NCBI RefSeq assembly: GCF_009728145.1
Contig: NZ_WOCA01000002.1
Location: forward strand, 62,001 to 126,000
Reading direction: 5' to 3'
DNA length: 64,000 bases
Origin: Ornithinibacillus caprae
GTDB lineage: Bacteria; Bacillota; Bacilli; Bacillales; Amphibacillaceae
Shown here: piece after piece, positions 52,408 to 60,287 of the stretch
How positions within the stretch are numbered: position 1 is the stretch's first letter
Layout of the letters: each line of letters begins with the position of its first letter
The notes under the pieces: generated by a model
What the model was told of the DNA's origin: nothing
The model's database searches: none
The model's input: only the letters and a program-made list of their open reading frames with translations
Program-made: the position numbers and the translations under genes

Positions 52408-53433
52408 GTGTCTAGAAAGAAGATTCTCGTAACAGGTGGAGCCGGTTTTATTGGCGGTAATTTTGTACAATATATGGTGGATAAGTATCCTCAATATGAC
52501 ATATATAATATGGATTTATTAACTTATGCAGGTGACTTAACAAAGCATAAGTATATAGAAACGAAAGATAATTATTTTTTTATAAAAGCAGACATAGCTG
52601 ACCGTGAAACAATATTGGAACTGTTTAAAAAAGAGCAGTTTGACTATGTTGTCCATTTTGCAGCAGAAAGTCATGTTGATCGTTCAATTACTGATCCAGG
52701 AATCTTCGTTCAAACGAATGTACTTGGAACACAAGTTTTATTAGATTCGTCAAGAGCAGTTGAAGTAACGAAATTTGTACACGTATCTACAGATGAGGTA
52801 TATGGTGAATTAGATTTTGATCCAGATACATTTTTCACAGAAGAAACACCTTTACAACCAAATAGCCCTTATAGTGCGAGTAAAGCCTCATCTGATTTAT
52901 TAGTTAGGGCGTATCACGAAACATATGGATTACCAGTAAACATCACTCGTTGTTCTAATAATTATGGACCATATCACTTCCCGGAAAAGTTAATTCCATT
53001 AACAATTTCTCGTGTCTTAAATGACCAAAAGGTTCCAGTTTATGGTGATGGGAAAAATATTCGCGATTGGTTACACGTAATTGATCACTGTGCTGCGATT
53101 GATTTAGTTCTTCATGAAGGTGTAAATGGAGAAGTTTATAATGTTGGTGGTCATAATGAAAAAACAAATTTAGAGGTTGTAAAAACGATTATTAAAACGC
53201 TAGATAAATCTAAAGAGTTAATAGAGTTCGTAAAGGATCGCTTAGGTCATGATAAGCGTTATGCAATTGATCCTACTAAATTGGAGGGGTTAGGTTGGCA
53301 ACCAACTTATACTTTTGAAACAGGTATCGCCCAGACTATTCAATGGTATCTTGATAACAAAGAATGGTGGGAGCAAATTATTAGTGGTGATTATCAGAAC
53401 TATTTTGAGAAGCAATACAGCATTAATAAATAG
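52408..53433 (+). CDS. rfbB: dTDP-glucose 4,6-dehydratase
   Basis: A 341-residue RmlB with TGGAGFIGGNFV, HFAAESHVDRSI, STDEVYGEL, YSASKASSD and NNYGPYHFPEKLIP. It makes the 4-keto-6-deoxy intermediate. GTG 52408 directly abuts the rfbD stop and has AAGAGGTGA upstream. The gene order A-C-D-B is common in Bacillota. Confidence 0.95.
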   Translation: MSRKKILVTGGAGFIGGNFVQYMVDKYPQYDIYNMDLLTYAGDLTKHKYIETKDNYFFIKADIADRETILELFKKEQFDYVVHFAAESHVDRSITDPGIFVQTNVLGTQVLLDSSRAVEVTKFVHVSTDEVYGELDFDPDTFFTEETPLQPNSPYSASKASSDLLVRAYHETYGLPVNITRCSNNYGPYHFPEKLIPLTISRVLNDQKVPVYGDGKNIRDWLHVIDHCAAIDLVLHEGVNGEVYNVGGHNEKTNLEVVKTIIKTLDKSKELIEFVKDRLGHDKRYAIDPTKLEGLGWQPTYTFETGIAQTIQWYLDNKEWWEQIISGDYQNYFEKQYSINK

Positions 53434-53452
53434 GGTATTAACAACAATAAAT

Positions 53453-53483
53453 GTGGCGAGTAGCTATCGAAATTTGGAAGAGG
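53453..53483 (+). repeat. GAGTAGCTATCG element before the ugd remnant
   Basis: GTGGCGAGTAGCTATCGAAA followed by TTTGGAAGAGG resembles the pair of elements at 41772-41799 and 42029-42056 (GAGGTGGCTATCRGA...TAGA). Here it immediately precedes the start codon and supplies part of the ribosome site. Confidence 0.45.
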
Positions 53484-53493
53484 TAATGTTCAG

Positions 53494-54156
53494 ATGAAAA
53501 TTACAATCGCTGGAACAGGTTATGTAGGCTTATCAAATGCTATATTACTGGCTCAACACAACGAGGTAATTGCGTTAGATATTATTCAAGAAAAAGTAGA
53601 TATGATTAATAATAAAAGATCTCCGATTATTGATAATGAGGAGGTAAGAGGATTAGACAGTTAGCAAATTATTGATGGTGTAGGTCTGGATCCGCGAATT
53701 GGTAATCATTATAATAATCCTTCCTTTGGCTATGGTGGATACTGTTGTCTGCCTAAAGATACAAAACAGCTATTAGCTAATTATGAAGATGTTCCAAATA
53801 ATATAATGACAGCTATTGTAGATGCAAACAGAACAAGAAAAGATCATGTTGCCGAAATGATTATTAAGAAGAATCCAAAAATAGTTGGCATCTATAGGCT
53901 TACAATGAAAATGGACTCAGACAACTTTAGACAATCAGCTATTCAAGGTGTCACGAAGCGAATTAAAGCTAATGGTATTGAAGTTGTTGTATATGAACCT
54001 GCCCTTCATGAAGAGACATTCTATAATTCAAGAGTAATAAATGACTTTGAAGAATTTAAGAGGGTTTCAAATGTAATTGTTACAAATCGATTGTCTGATG
54101 ATTTACGTGATGTAAAGGACAAGGTATATACAAGGGATTTGTTTAGTAGAGATTAA
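53494..54156 (+). pseudogene. UDP-glucose 6-dehydrogenase, internally deleted
   Basis: The first 54 codons encode an intact N-terminus ([21 protein letters not shown], then [12 protein letters not shown]). A TAG stop at 53662 follows. The frame then continues with [22 protein letters not shown], the catalytic-cysteine region, through to a normal C-terminus ending DLFSRD. About 150-170 codons between them, covering the rest of the NAD domain, are missing. Both parts are in one frame. The enzyme would have supplied UDP-glucuronate and cannot be functional here. Confidence 0.88.
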
Positions 54157-54179
54157 TAGATAACCCGCTGGTCCAATTT

Positions 54180-54985
54180 GAACTGCCCCCTGTCAAGTTT
54201 GAAGGGCCATAAATGATTCTTGTTCTAGTCGATCTCTTCCTTGCATAATTCTTTCATCAGCTGTTTTTAAATTATCAAAAAGACCTTCGGTTGGAACTCC
54301 TCCAAAAACTCAAACACATGAACAAAACAATCTAAAAAAGCCTCTTGTTTCTCATGTAGGTAGGCTCTTACAAATTGAACACGACTTGCAGAAAGCTGAA
54401 TACAAAAGAGGAAAACACTCTTCGTTCAACCCTGTAGAATAATATCCGCCTCTCCCCAGTCGAATTGGAATTTGTGGCCAAGTTGAAAATCAAGAGGAAT
54501 GAAGACTTCCTGTAGTTTTTTCTTACGTTTAGCTACAACCTTACGTATATTGGATTCAGATCCTTTGAAATTATATTCATCTATTAATCATTTATAGATT
54601 CTAGCAGCTGTATGTTTTTGTTTTCCCCAACGCTTGAGATCGTCCTCATGCCATTGATCAATAATCGGTAAAACACGCTTAGTCTCGTCAGAGTACTCCT
54701 TACCACTATATGTATATGTACGATTTACAGTAGTTGAAGCTTCATTTTGTTTAATATATTTGCTTACAGTATTTCTAGAGATTCCAAGTTTTTTAGCTAT
54801 TTGCCTTTGGGGTAGTCCTTCAACCTCCTTCAAGAATTTGATATGATGGTATTGAGCCATATTGATCATCCTTTTTTATCCTCTCTCATTGATAGTTTGG
54901 TCACTTTCAATAATAAGAGAGGTTATTAAATTTGGGAATTCAGTGTCTCATTTTTTATATGATCGAAGTCCTTAAAAGTGGCTCA
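54180..54985 (-). mobile_element. remnant of an IS21-family insertion sequence
   Basis: The stretch contains a decayed istA on the minus strand. At its upstream end are two copies of GTG(T/G)CTCATTTTTT (54943-54956 and 54978-54992), like the multiple terminal repeats of IS21 elements. No istB is present and the 3' part of istA is missing, so the element is inactive. Its left boundary near 54180-54210 is unclear. Confidence 0.7.
54208..54869 (-). pseudogene. istA transposase remnant (IS21 family)
   Basis: The minus strand begins with a typical IstA HTH (HHIKFLKEVEGLPQRQIAKKLGISRNTVSKYIK). After TAARIYK an in-frame TGA (54585-54587) replaces an expected codon, and the same frame resumes with EYNFKGSESNIRKV...FQFDWGEADIILQG. 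It then hits another stop and continues in shifted frames (a LFDNLKTA-like block, then GRDRLEQESFMALQT). There are several disablements and the C-terminal integrase part is lost. Confidence 0.8.
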
Positions 54986-54987
54986 TT

Positions 54988-55109
54988 TTTTTCAAAAGCA
55001 GATTCCCCAGTATAATCTTTTGTCAAATTAGTAAAATATTCAGGATTCACCTCTAGTGCTTCTGATAAAGCAAAAATTTTATCATATGGAATATTTTTGA
55101 TACCCCCCC
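54988..55109 (-). pseudogene. fragment of an XRE-type regulator, cut by the IS21 end
   Basis: Minus-strand translation gives KNIPYDKIFALSEALEVNPEYF and then TNLTKDYTG, the C-terminal half of a Cro/CI-type HTH domain. Upstream it runs into a tract of ten C residues (55103-55112 on the plus strand) and loses homology. Downstream it is truncated by the IS21 terminal repeat. It is not functional. Confidence 0.6.
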
Positions 55110-55210
55110 CCCGTTTCATTATTGGAAAGGTAGCAAAGAATGTATCTGAGAATATAAAACTCTACTCTTTCTACCATTGAATTTACTTTTGTTAAATCGA
55201 ATCTAATTAT

Positions 55211-55239
55211 TTGAAATTAATTACAATTATTTGTATAAT
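55211..55239 (+). promoter_or_regulatory. promoter of the noncoding leader of the reverse transcriptase locus
   Basis: TTGAAA (55211-55216), a 17-nt spacer and TATAAT (55234-55239) form a strong SigA promoter in an otherwise AT-rich gap. Transcription would start at about 55246, some 275 nt before the reverse transcriptase start codon, giving a long untranslated RNA. Confidence 0.78.
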
Positions 55240-55245
55240 TAATTT

Positions 55246-55505
55246 AATTCAACATTGTTGAAGGTGTCTTGCAAAAATGGTTGCAAGAGAGATAAGTTTC
55301 AACTTGTCAAGCCCTTGATAATAATCAAGCTGAACAAGGTACCAGACCAGAATCAACAATTCCATGATACACATACAACAAGCGTCTGCTAAACTTAAAC
55401 TTATCACAGTTATAATCTCCTTAGTGTTATTATAATTGATTTGTTTAACGGAGTCAGTGGTCACCGGGCAATTCCACACTTCTGGAATCCCAAAAACGAA
55501 TGCTA
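55246..55505 (+). ncRNA. structured RNA upstream of the reverse transcriptase, probable reverse-transcription template
   Basis: The RNA would begin with a hairpin (55248-55253 with 55257-55262) and a perfect 8-bp stem (tcttgcaa 55267-55274 with ttgcaaga 55281-55288). Next comes gataagttt (55291-55299), which pairs perfectly with aaacttatc (55397-55405). A cttgat/atcaag hairpin lies at 55314-55329, and attcca/tggaat closes the 3' side (55471-55476 with 55483-55488). The plus strand has no credible ORF here. Leaders of this size and position are the template RNAs in DRT2 systems. The 3' end is uncertain. Confidence 0.68.
55291..55440 (-). other. predicted endless (neo-type) ORF template, 147-nt unit
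   Basis: On the minus strand 55440-55291 reads as 50 codons without a stop, from ATC (55440-55438) to ATC (55293-55291). Joining these two ATC codons gives a circular 147-nt, 49-codon unit that stays in frame forever; the other two minus-strand frames stop within it. The junction places TTGACA (55310-55305) exactly 17 nt before TATAAT (55434-55429). AAGGAG (55422-55417) and a GTG start (55407-55405) follow. The encoded repeat is mostly hydrophobic and helix-prone (IMELLILVWYLVQL). This is a prediction, not a genomic CDS. Confidence 0.6.
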
Positions 55506-55519
55506 GGAGGTTTTCTGTT

Positions 55520-56905
55520 ATGGAACAGAGTAATAGGCCACAACAATTACATAACCTCCCTAGCTCTTCGGTAATTGATTGGTCTAAGTATGAACCTAAA
55601 TTTTATTTGCATCTTGATGACCGTGTACATATAGAGCATGTAAAAAGTAAAATCCAGGATCCGAACTGGGTTTCTTCACATGCTTTTTTCCCTTCTATTC
55701 ACTTTAATATAACTTTCAATAAGTATGTTACGACCTCAAATGACAAGAAATTACCAAAAGAACAACGTAAACAAAAAAAGAAAAAAGTGAGAGAAATTTA
55801 TTATGCTGCACATAAAGATAGATTTATATATAAATACTATGGCGACATTTTAAATTCTTCTTACAATGAATATGCCCAAAATAATGGTATTAATGAAATT
55901 GCTATAGCATATCGAAATAACAAATCTGGTAGAAATAACATAGATTTTGCTTATGAAGTATTTGATTTTCTCCTTAGTCAGAATCAAGCAATAGTCATTT
56001 CTATCGATTTTACAAGTTTCTTTGATTATATTGATCATCGAAATCTTAAGCAGAATATTAAGTCGGTCTTAGGAGTAAAAGAATTACCAACAGATTGGTA
56101 TAAAGTTTTTAAGAATTTAACACAGTTTACTTATGTAAATAAGTCTGATATAGATGAATTTTTAAAGAATAAGTATGGTGTGAAGAAACTAAAAAAGCTT
56201 ATCAAAACCCAAAAATTAACTAAAATTATGAGCCCAAAAGAGTTTCGATCCTTTAAGAAGGAGCATTTGTATAAAAATAAAAAAACATATGGAATACCCC
56301 AAGGGTCAGGAATGAGTGCGGTCTGTTCGAATGTACATCTGATTCATTTTGATCAAGAAATGATTAAATGGGCATCAGAGTATAATGCTTTATATCGTAG
56401 ATACTGTGATGATTTAATATTAGTCATTCCAGTAGATAGAGCAAACACACAGAAAGTAGAGCTACTAAAAGAAGAAGTAATTCAAATTATCAATAGTTAT
56501 CAATCGCACGGTTTAAAGATTCAAGAGGAAAAAACAGAAATACGTTTGTATTCTGAAGGAAAAGTTTTTGATGAAAATCAATTACAAAGTACCCTTGATT
56601 ATTTAGGATTTGTTACCGATGGACATACAATTAAAATACGAGAGAAGAGTCTCTTTAAATACTATTCTAGAGCATATAGGAAAGCGAACACTAGTAAAAG
56701 AACTGCATATGTAACAAAACGAAAAGGTCCTAGAAAAAAATTGTATAAAATATACTCTCATTTGGGTTTTAATTATAAGGGAAGGGGAAACTTTATTACA
56801 TATGCTTATAGAGCACATGATAAAATGAAGAATTTGAAGGCGAAAAGTATTATTCGAAATCAGGTTAAAAGACATTGGAATAAGATTCATAGGCGGTTGG
56901 AGTAG
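55520..56905 (+). CDS. defence-type reverse transcriptase (probable DRT2)
   Basis: A 461-residue reverse transcriptase without maturase or endonuclease domains. Motif A is SIDFTSFFDYIDH (D163), motif B GIPQGSGMSA (258-267), motif C YCDD (295-298), motif D includes EEKTE, and motif E is LDYLGF. The first 100 residues carry an REIYYAAHKDRFIYKYYG segment seen in unknown-group defence RTs, and the C-terminal 90 residues are very basic. ATG 55520 has GGAGG 9 nt upstream. Its noncoding leader and lone-gene organisation fit DRT2 rather than a retron or group II intron. Subfamily assignment is from memory. Confidence 0.8.
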   Translation: MEQSNRPQQLHNLPSSSVIDWSKYEPKFYLHLDDRVHIEHVKSKIQDPNWVSSHAFFPSIHFNITFNKYVTTSNDKKLPKEQRKQKKKKVREIYYAAHKDRFIYKYYGDILNSSYNEYAQNNGINEIAIAYRNNKSGRNNIDFAYEVFDFLLSQNQAIVISIDFTSFFDYIDHRNLKQNIKSVLGVKELPTDWYKVFKNLTQFTYVNKSDIDEFLKNKYGVKKLKKLIKTQKLTKIMSPKEFRSFKKEHLYKNKKTYGIPQGSGMSAVCSNVHLIHFDQEMIKWASEYNALYRRYCDDLILVIPVDRANTQKVELLKEEVIQIINSYQSHGLKIQEEKTEIRLYSEGKVFDENQLQSTLDYLGFVTDGHTIKIREKSLFKYYSRAYRKANTSKRTAYVTKRKGPRKKLYKIYSHLGFNYKGRGNFITYAYRAHDKMKNLKAKSIIRNQVKRHWNKIHRRLE

Positions 56906-56926
56906 ATTTGAATTAAATGGCATTTT

Positions 56927-56961
56927 GGAAGCATGGGGACGGTTCTCACGCTTCCTTTTTA
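56927..56961 (+). terminator. terminator of the reverse transcriptase gene
   Basis: ggaagcatg (56927-56935) pairs with cacgcttcc (56947-56955), one mismatch, followed by TTTTT. The loop carries ggggacggttct. Confidence 0.8.
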
Positions 56962-57200
56962 CATTAAATACCAAGTTTTGCTTGCTCAGGATATGAGTGC
57001 TCTATGTCTCAGTTTCCCTTAATTAAATCGTATGTATAACCTCAAGAGGATATTTGCTCAGAATATAACTTCCATGGGTTATTATGTACTTGTTAAAGCG
57101 GATGAAATTTTTGATAGAATAGAAGAGAGGAGTGTTGGTGCAATGACGTATTAGACTATGGATGGAACTCAACCTGAGATGTTGGGTTCTTTTTTGTCTG
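56962..57200 (+). other. gene-free stretch with a vestigial expression signal and terminator
   Basis: No credible protein gene. GAGAGGAGTG with ATG 57143 opens a three-codon frame (ATG ACG TAT TAG). Just after it, gaactcaac (57165-57173) pairs with gttgggttc (57181-57189), followed by six T residues, a good terminator. It looks like the two ends of a lost small gene or a leader-peptide attenuator without its operon. Confidence 0.45.
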
Positions 57201-57233
57201 TCTTTTTATGGTAGAACCCCTTGAATTTAACAA

Positions 57234-57270
57234 AAACACCTCCAACAGATAATTTCGGCTGGAGGTGTTT
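57234..57270 (-). terminator. terminator of the amidase gene
   Basis: A perfect 11-bp stem (57234-57244 with 57260-57270), with a T-rich tail on the minus-strand side (tttttgttaaattc). It lies 18 nt past the amidase stop. Confidence 0.85.
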
Positions 57271-57287
57271 CTTAAAAAATACTTATT

Positions 57288-58664
57288 TTATAAAGCATTA
57301 TCAATAAGGTAAGCTGATTGATAAAGCATTTCTTCCTGGTTGCAGCCACCTATGAGCTGCATCCCAATCGGTAATCCTTCTGTTGATTTACCACACGGGA
57401 TACTAATACTTGGAACTCCGATATAATTCGAAATAAAGGTAAGTCGCATTAACGCTTGACGTACATTATGTGTCTTCCCATGAATATGAACGGTTTCTTG
57501 ACCAAATTCTGGTGGCAGGATAGGGATGGTTGGTGTTAGTAACACATTCACATCTTGAAATGCCTTTTCAAAAGTCTTAGATAGTTTTACTTTTAACTCT
57601 TGTGCGAGCAAGAATTCATAGGCCTTATATTTTGCCCCGATTAGGATTCTTTTCCTAGTTTCTTCACCTAAATCGTTTGAATCTTCATGAACAATTTCTC
57701 GATTAATTAAGTATGCTTCTGCTTGGTCAATCGCACTACTAATGTACATTGTTTCGTTCATATCTGGTAGATTTAAATCAACCTCAACAACAGTATAACC
57801 AAGATTTTCCAGGTGGTTCATCATTTTCATAAGGCGTGCTTCCACTTCAGGATCCAGGTCAACGTAATAGTCTGTTGGGATCCCAATTTTAAAGGAGCTT
57901 ATTTTCGGTAATATACCCGTTGCTAATTTTTTGTATATGGAGTCTGAAGTACCTAACGTCCCACAGAGTCCATCGTACAAAATGGCGTTATCTGTTACTG
58001 TTCGCGTAATTAGGCCAACATGATCCATGGTCCAGCTAAGTGGATGGATACCCTCTAAATCTAGTTTCCCATACGTTGGTTTCATTCCCACAACCCCACA
58101 AATAGATGCTGGTATCCTTATTGAGCCACTCGTGTCTGTACCAATCGAACCCCAGCATAGTTGAGCTGCAGTAGCAGCGGCAGATCCACTACTAGATCCG
58201 CCAGCTATTTTACTGGAGTCGTGTGGATTACGAGTTGGACCAAAATATGAATCATCTCCTGTGGTACCATAAGCTAATTCATGTAAATTTTGCTTTCCAA
58301 TTAGTATTGATCCCATGTTTAATAACGTCTTTACTAATGCAGCATCCTCGTTTGGAATAAAGTCTTGATACACACCTGATGCCATAGTTGTTTTGATTCC
58401 TTTAGTATGGATTAGATCTTTTAAACCGATAGGAATACCAAGTAACATGCTATTAGAATCATTGTTTTTGTATAATTTTTCTGCATGACGTGCTTGTTCC
58501 AATGCATCATCCTTACATAGGGTTATAAATGCATTAAGGTCGCGATGGTTTTCAATTCGTTTATATAATAGTTCGGTAACTTCTACAGGGGATATTGTGC
58601 GTTTCTTGTACTCCATATGAAGCTCCGCTATCCCTAAATGCAATAATTCTTGTTCGAGTTGCAT
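57288..58664 (-). CDS. amidase signature-family hydrolase
   Basis: A 458-residue amidase with the full signature: catalytic K82 in GLKDLIHTKG, GGSSSGSAAATAA (155-167, the cis-Ser region) and the nucleophile S181 in GTDTSGSIRIPAS. It resembles GatA, but no gatB or gatC is nearby, so it is a metabolic amidase. It lies 15 nt after the symporter gene on the same strand and is probably co-transcribed, suggesting that it hydrolyses the imported compound. Beyond the symporter lie an ectoine synthase and an M24 hydrolase. Confidence 0.88.
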   Translation of the reverse strand: MQLEQELLHLGIAELHMEYKKRTISPVEVTELLYKRIENHRDLNAFITLCKDDALEQARHAEKLYKNNDSNSMLLGIPIGLKDLIHTKGIKTTMASGVYQDFIPNEDAALVKTLLNMGSILIGKQNLHELAYGTTGDDSYFGPTRNPHDSSKIAGGSSSGSAAATAAQLCWGSIGTDTSGSIRIPASICGVVGMKPTYGKLDLEGIHPLSWTMDHVGLITRTVTDNAILYDGLCGTLGTSDSIYKKLATGILPKISSFKIGIPTDYYVDLDPEVEARLMKMMNHLENLGYTVVEVDLNLPDMNETMYISSAIDQAEAYLINREIVHEDSNDLGEETRKRILIGAKYKAYEFLLAQELKVKLSKTFEKAFQDVNVLLTPTIPILPPEFGQETVHIHGKTHNVRQALMRLTFISNYIGVPSISIPCGKSTEGLPIGMQLIGGCNQEEMLYQSAYLIDNAL

Positions 58665-58679
58665 GGTTTGTTTCTCCTT

Positions 58680-60152
58680 TTAATTGACGCTTTCCACTAA
58701 TTCCTCGTCTTTTTGTTCTTGTTTTTTCTCCGGATACAATAGACTGAAAATAATACCAAATGCAGTTGCTATGAAGAACGTTGTAAAGCGTGAACTGATT
58801 AATTCCTCTAAAGGTGAGTTAATCCAGATTAATGTACCAATGAAACCGGATAGAATGGTTGCCAGAACTCCTGCACCAGAATAACGTTTCCAGAAGAATG
58901 TCATTAAAATTGCTGGTGATAATGTTGATCCAATTCCTGCCCATGCCCAACTAACCACACTATAAACAAGTGATTCGGAGGTTAAGGCAATGGTTAAACC
59001 TAGTAATCCTGCACCAACGACAACAATCCGAGAAACGGTAACCCAGTTCTTTTCACTTAAATTCATTTTCAGGCCTTTATGCATAATGTCTTCACTGACA
59101 GAACTTGCGATAACCATAATCTGTGAATTAGCTGTTGTAATCATCGCAGCCAAGATACCGGACAATAATATACCTGCAATCCATGGAGGTGTTAGGTCTA
59201 AAATCATTGTTGGTAGAATTGTTTCTACATCAGCGAAGTCTGCAGAGTTGTATAAGGCAATACCTGTTATACCAATAAAGAATGCGCCAAAGAATGCGAT
59301 AAGCATCCAAGTAATTGCTGTGTAACTAGCTACTTTTGCTTCTTTACTATTTTTTAATGCCATGAATCGGGAACTTAGTTGTGGTTGACCACCTAGATAT
59401 CCAAAGAACCAGGTGAAGTTATTGAAGAATAATAGAGCAAATGCAAATCCAGTCACACCACCAGTCCAAGATCCTGCTCCATTCCCGGCAGTGCTTAGTG
59501 CATTTGTAAGGGAAATATCATTTGTACTAATTTGAATGAATGCTAGAATTGGAATAACTCCAAGGGCTAGTAGCATCATGATACTTTGTACCATATCCGT
59601 CCATACAACGGAAATAAAACCACCTAAGAAAGCGATTAAGATAATTGCTGCTGCACATAGGAGGATCCCAGTTATTGGATTAAGGTTAAACGTAGTTAAC
59701 AACGTTTTTCCAACCCCAGCTAGTTGAGCTCCTAGGTAAAAGGTAAAGAATACTAGAATAAGCCCAGTTGCTAAGTAACGAATACGATTGCCATGCACAG
59801 GGAAGCGGACAGCAAGATAATCTGGAAGGGTAAGTACTTTATACTTATCGGTTTCTTCCATAAATCTACGTGCCAAGAATAGCCAAGAAAAAATAATCCC
59901 TAATCCCATACCTGCTATGACCCAAATGGATGAGAGCCCATTTACAAATACAAACCCAGTAAACCCGAGTAAGAGCCAGGATGATTCTCCGGTTGCACGT
60001 TCGGAAAACGCAAGTGCCCATCCAGGTAATTTTTTCCCGCCAAGTAGAAAATCTGATTGTGTCATCTTTTTACGACTGAAGTAAAATCCTACTCCAAATA
60101 CAACTAAAAAGTACAGGACCAATTCGACGATAAGAATCGTGTTTGAATTCAT
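58680..60152 (-). CDS. sodium/solute symporter (PutP/OpuE type)
   Basis: A 490-residue SSS-family protein with about 13 membrane helices. It has the N-terminal SDFLLGGKKLPGWALAFSERATGESSWLLLGFTG and a TTANSQIMVIASSVSEDI segment, both typical of the proline/compatible-solute branch. It imports a solute with sodium. Given the osmolyte context, proline, ectoine or a relative is likely. AGGTGG-type ribosome site precedes the minus-strand ATG. Confidence 0.87.
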   Translation of the reverse strand: MNSNTILIVELVLYFLVVFGVGFYFSRKKMTQSDFLLGGKKLPGWALAFSERATGESSWLLLGFTGFVFVNGLSSIWVIAGMGLGIIFSWLFLARRFMEETDKYKVLTLPDYLAVRFPVHGNRIRYLATGLILVFFTFYLGAQLAGVGKTLLTTFNLNPITGILLCAAAIILIAFLGGFISVVWTDMVQSIMMLLALGVIPILAFIQISTNDISLTNALSTAGNGAGSWTGGVTGFAFALLFFNNFTWFFGYLGGQPQLSSRFMALKNSKEAKVASYTAITWMLIAFFGAFFIGITGIALYNSADFADVETILPTMILDLTPPWIAGILLSGILAAMITTANSQIMVIASSVSEDIMHKGLKMNLSEKNWVTVSRIVVVGAGLLGLTIALTSESLVYSVVSWAWAGIGSTLSPAILMTFFWKRYSGAGVLATILSGFIGTLIWINSPLEELISSRFTTFFIATAFGIIFSLLYPEKKQEQKDEELVESVN

Positions 60153-60194
60153 GTAATTCCACCTCGTTTTAATATGTGAAATAACATCCCGAAA

Positions 60195-60208
60195 TGAAAG
60201 CGCTTTAT
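60195..60208 (+). promoter_or_regulatory. cre-like site between divergent symporter and ectC genes
   Basis: TGAAAGCGCTTTAT matches the cre consensus at 12 of 14 positions and is nearly palindromic. It lies 43 nt from the minus-strand symporter start and 80 nt from ectC, so it could serve either gene. Confidence 0.45.
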
Positions 60209-60287
60209 ATTGAAAATTATAAAACCTTATTGTAAAATTGTCTATAGTCTAAATAAATAAAAAATTATAAAAAAGGGACTGATTTCA

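Noticed and set aside
55249-55479. Minus-strand ORF of 76 codons treated as an ordinary small gene
   Set aside because: It ends inside the predicted ncRNA, has no complete promoter in the genomic order, and is better explained as the open frame of the reverse-transcribed unit.
55436-56905. Longer reading of the reverse transcriptase from an upstream start at 55436
   Set aside because: The extra 28 codons have no ribosome site and lie in the structured leader. ATG 55520 has GGAGG at good spacing.
55520-56905. Group II intron maturase or retron reverse transcriptase
   Set aside because: There is no maturase X domain, HNH endonuclease or intron boundary. Retrons have a short msr-msd with different flanking repeats, whereas the leader here has an endless-ORF organisation.
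57288-58664. GatA subunit of the tRNA-dependent amidotransferase
   Set aside because: No gatC or gatB is adjacent. It lies 15 nt behind a symporter gene, which favours a metabolic amidase.
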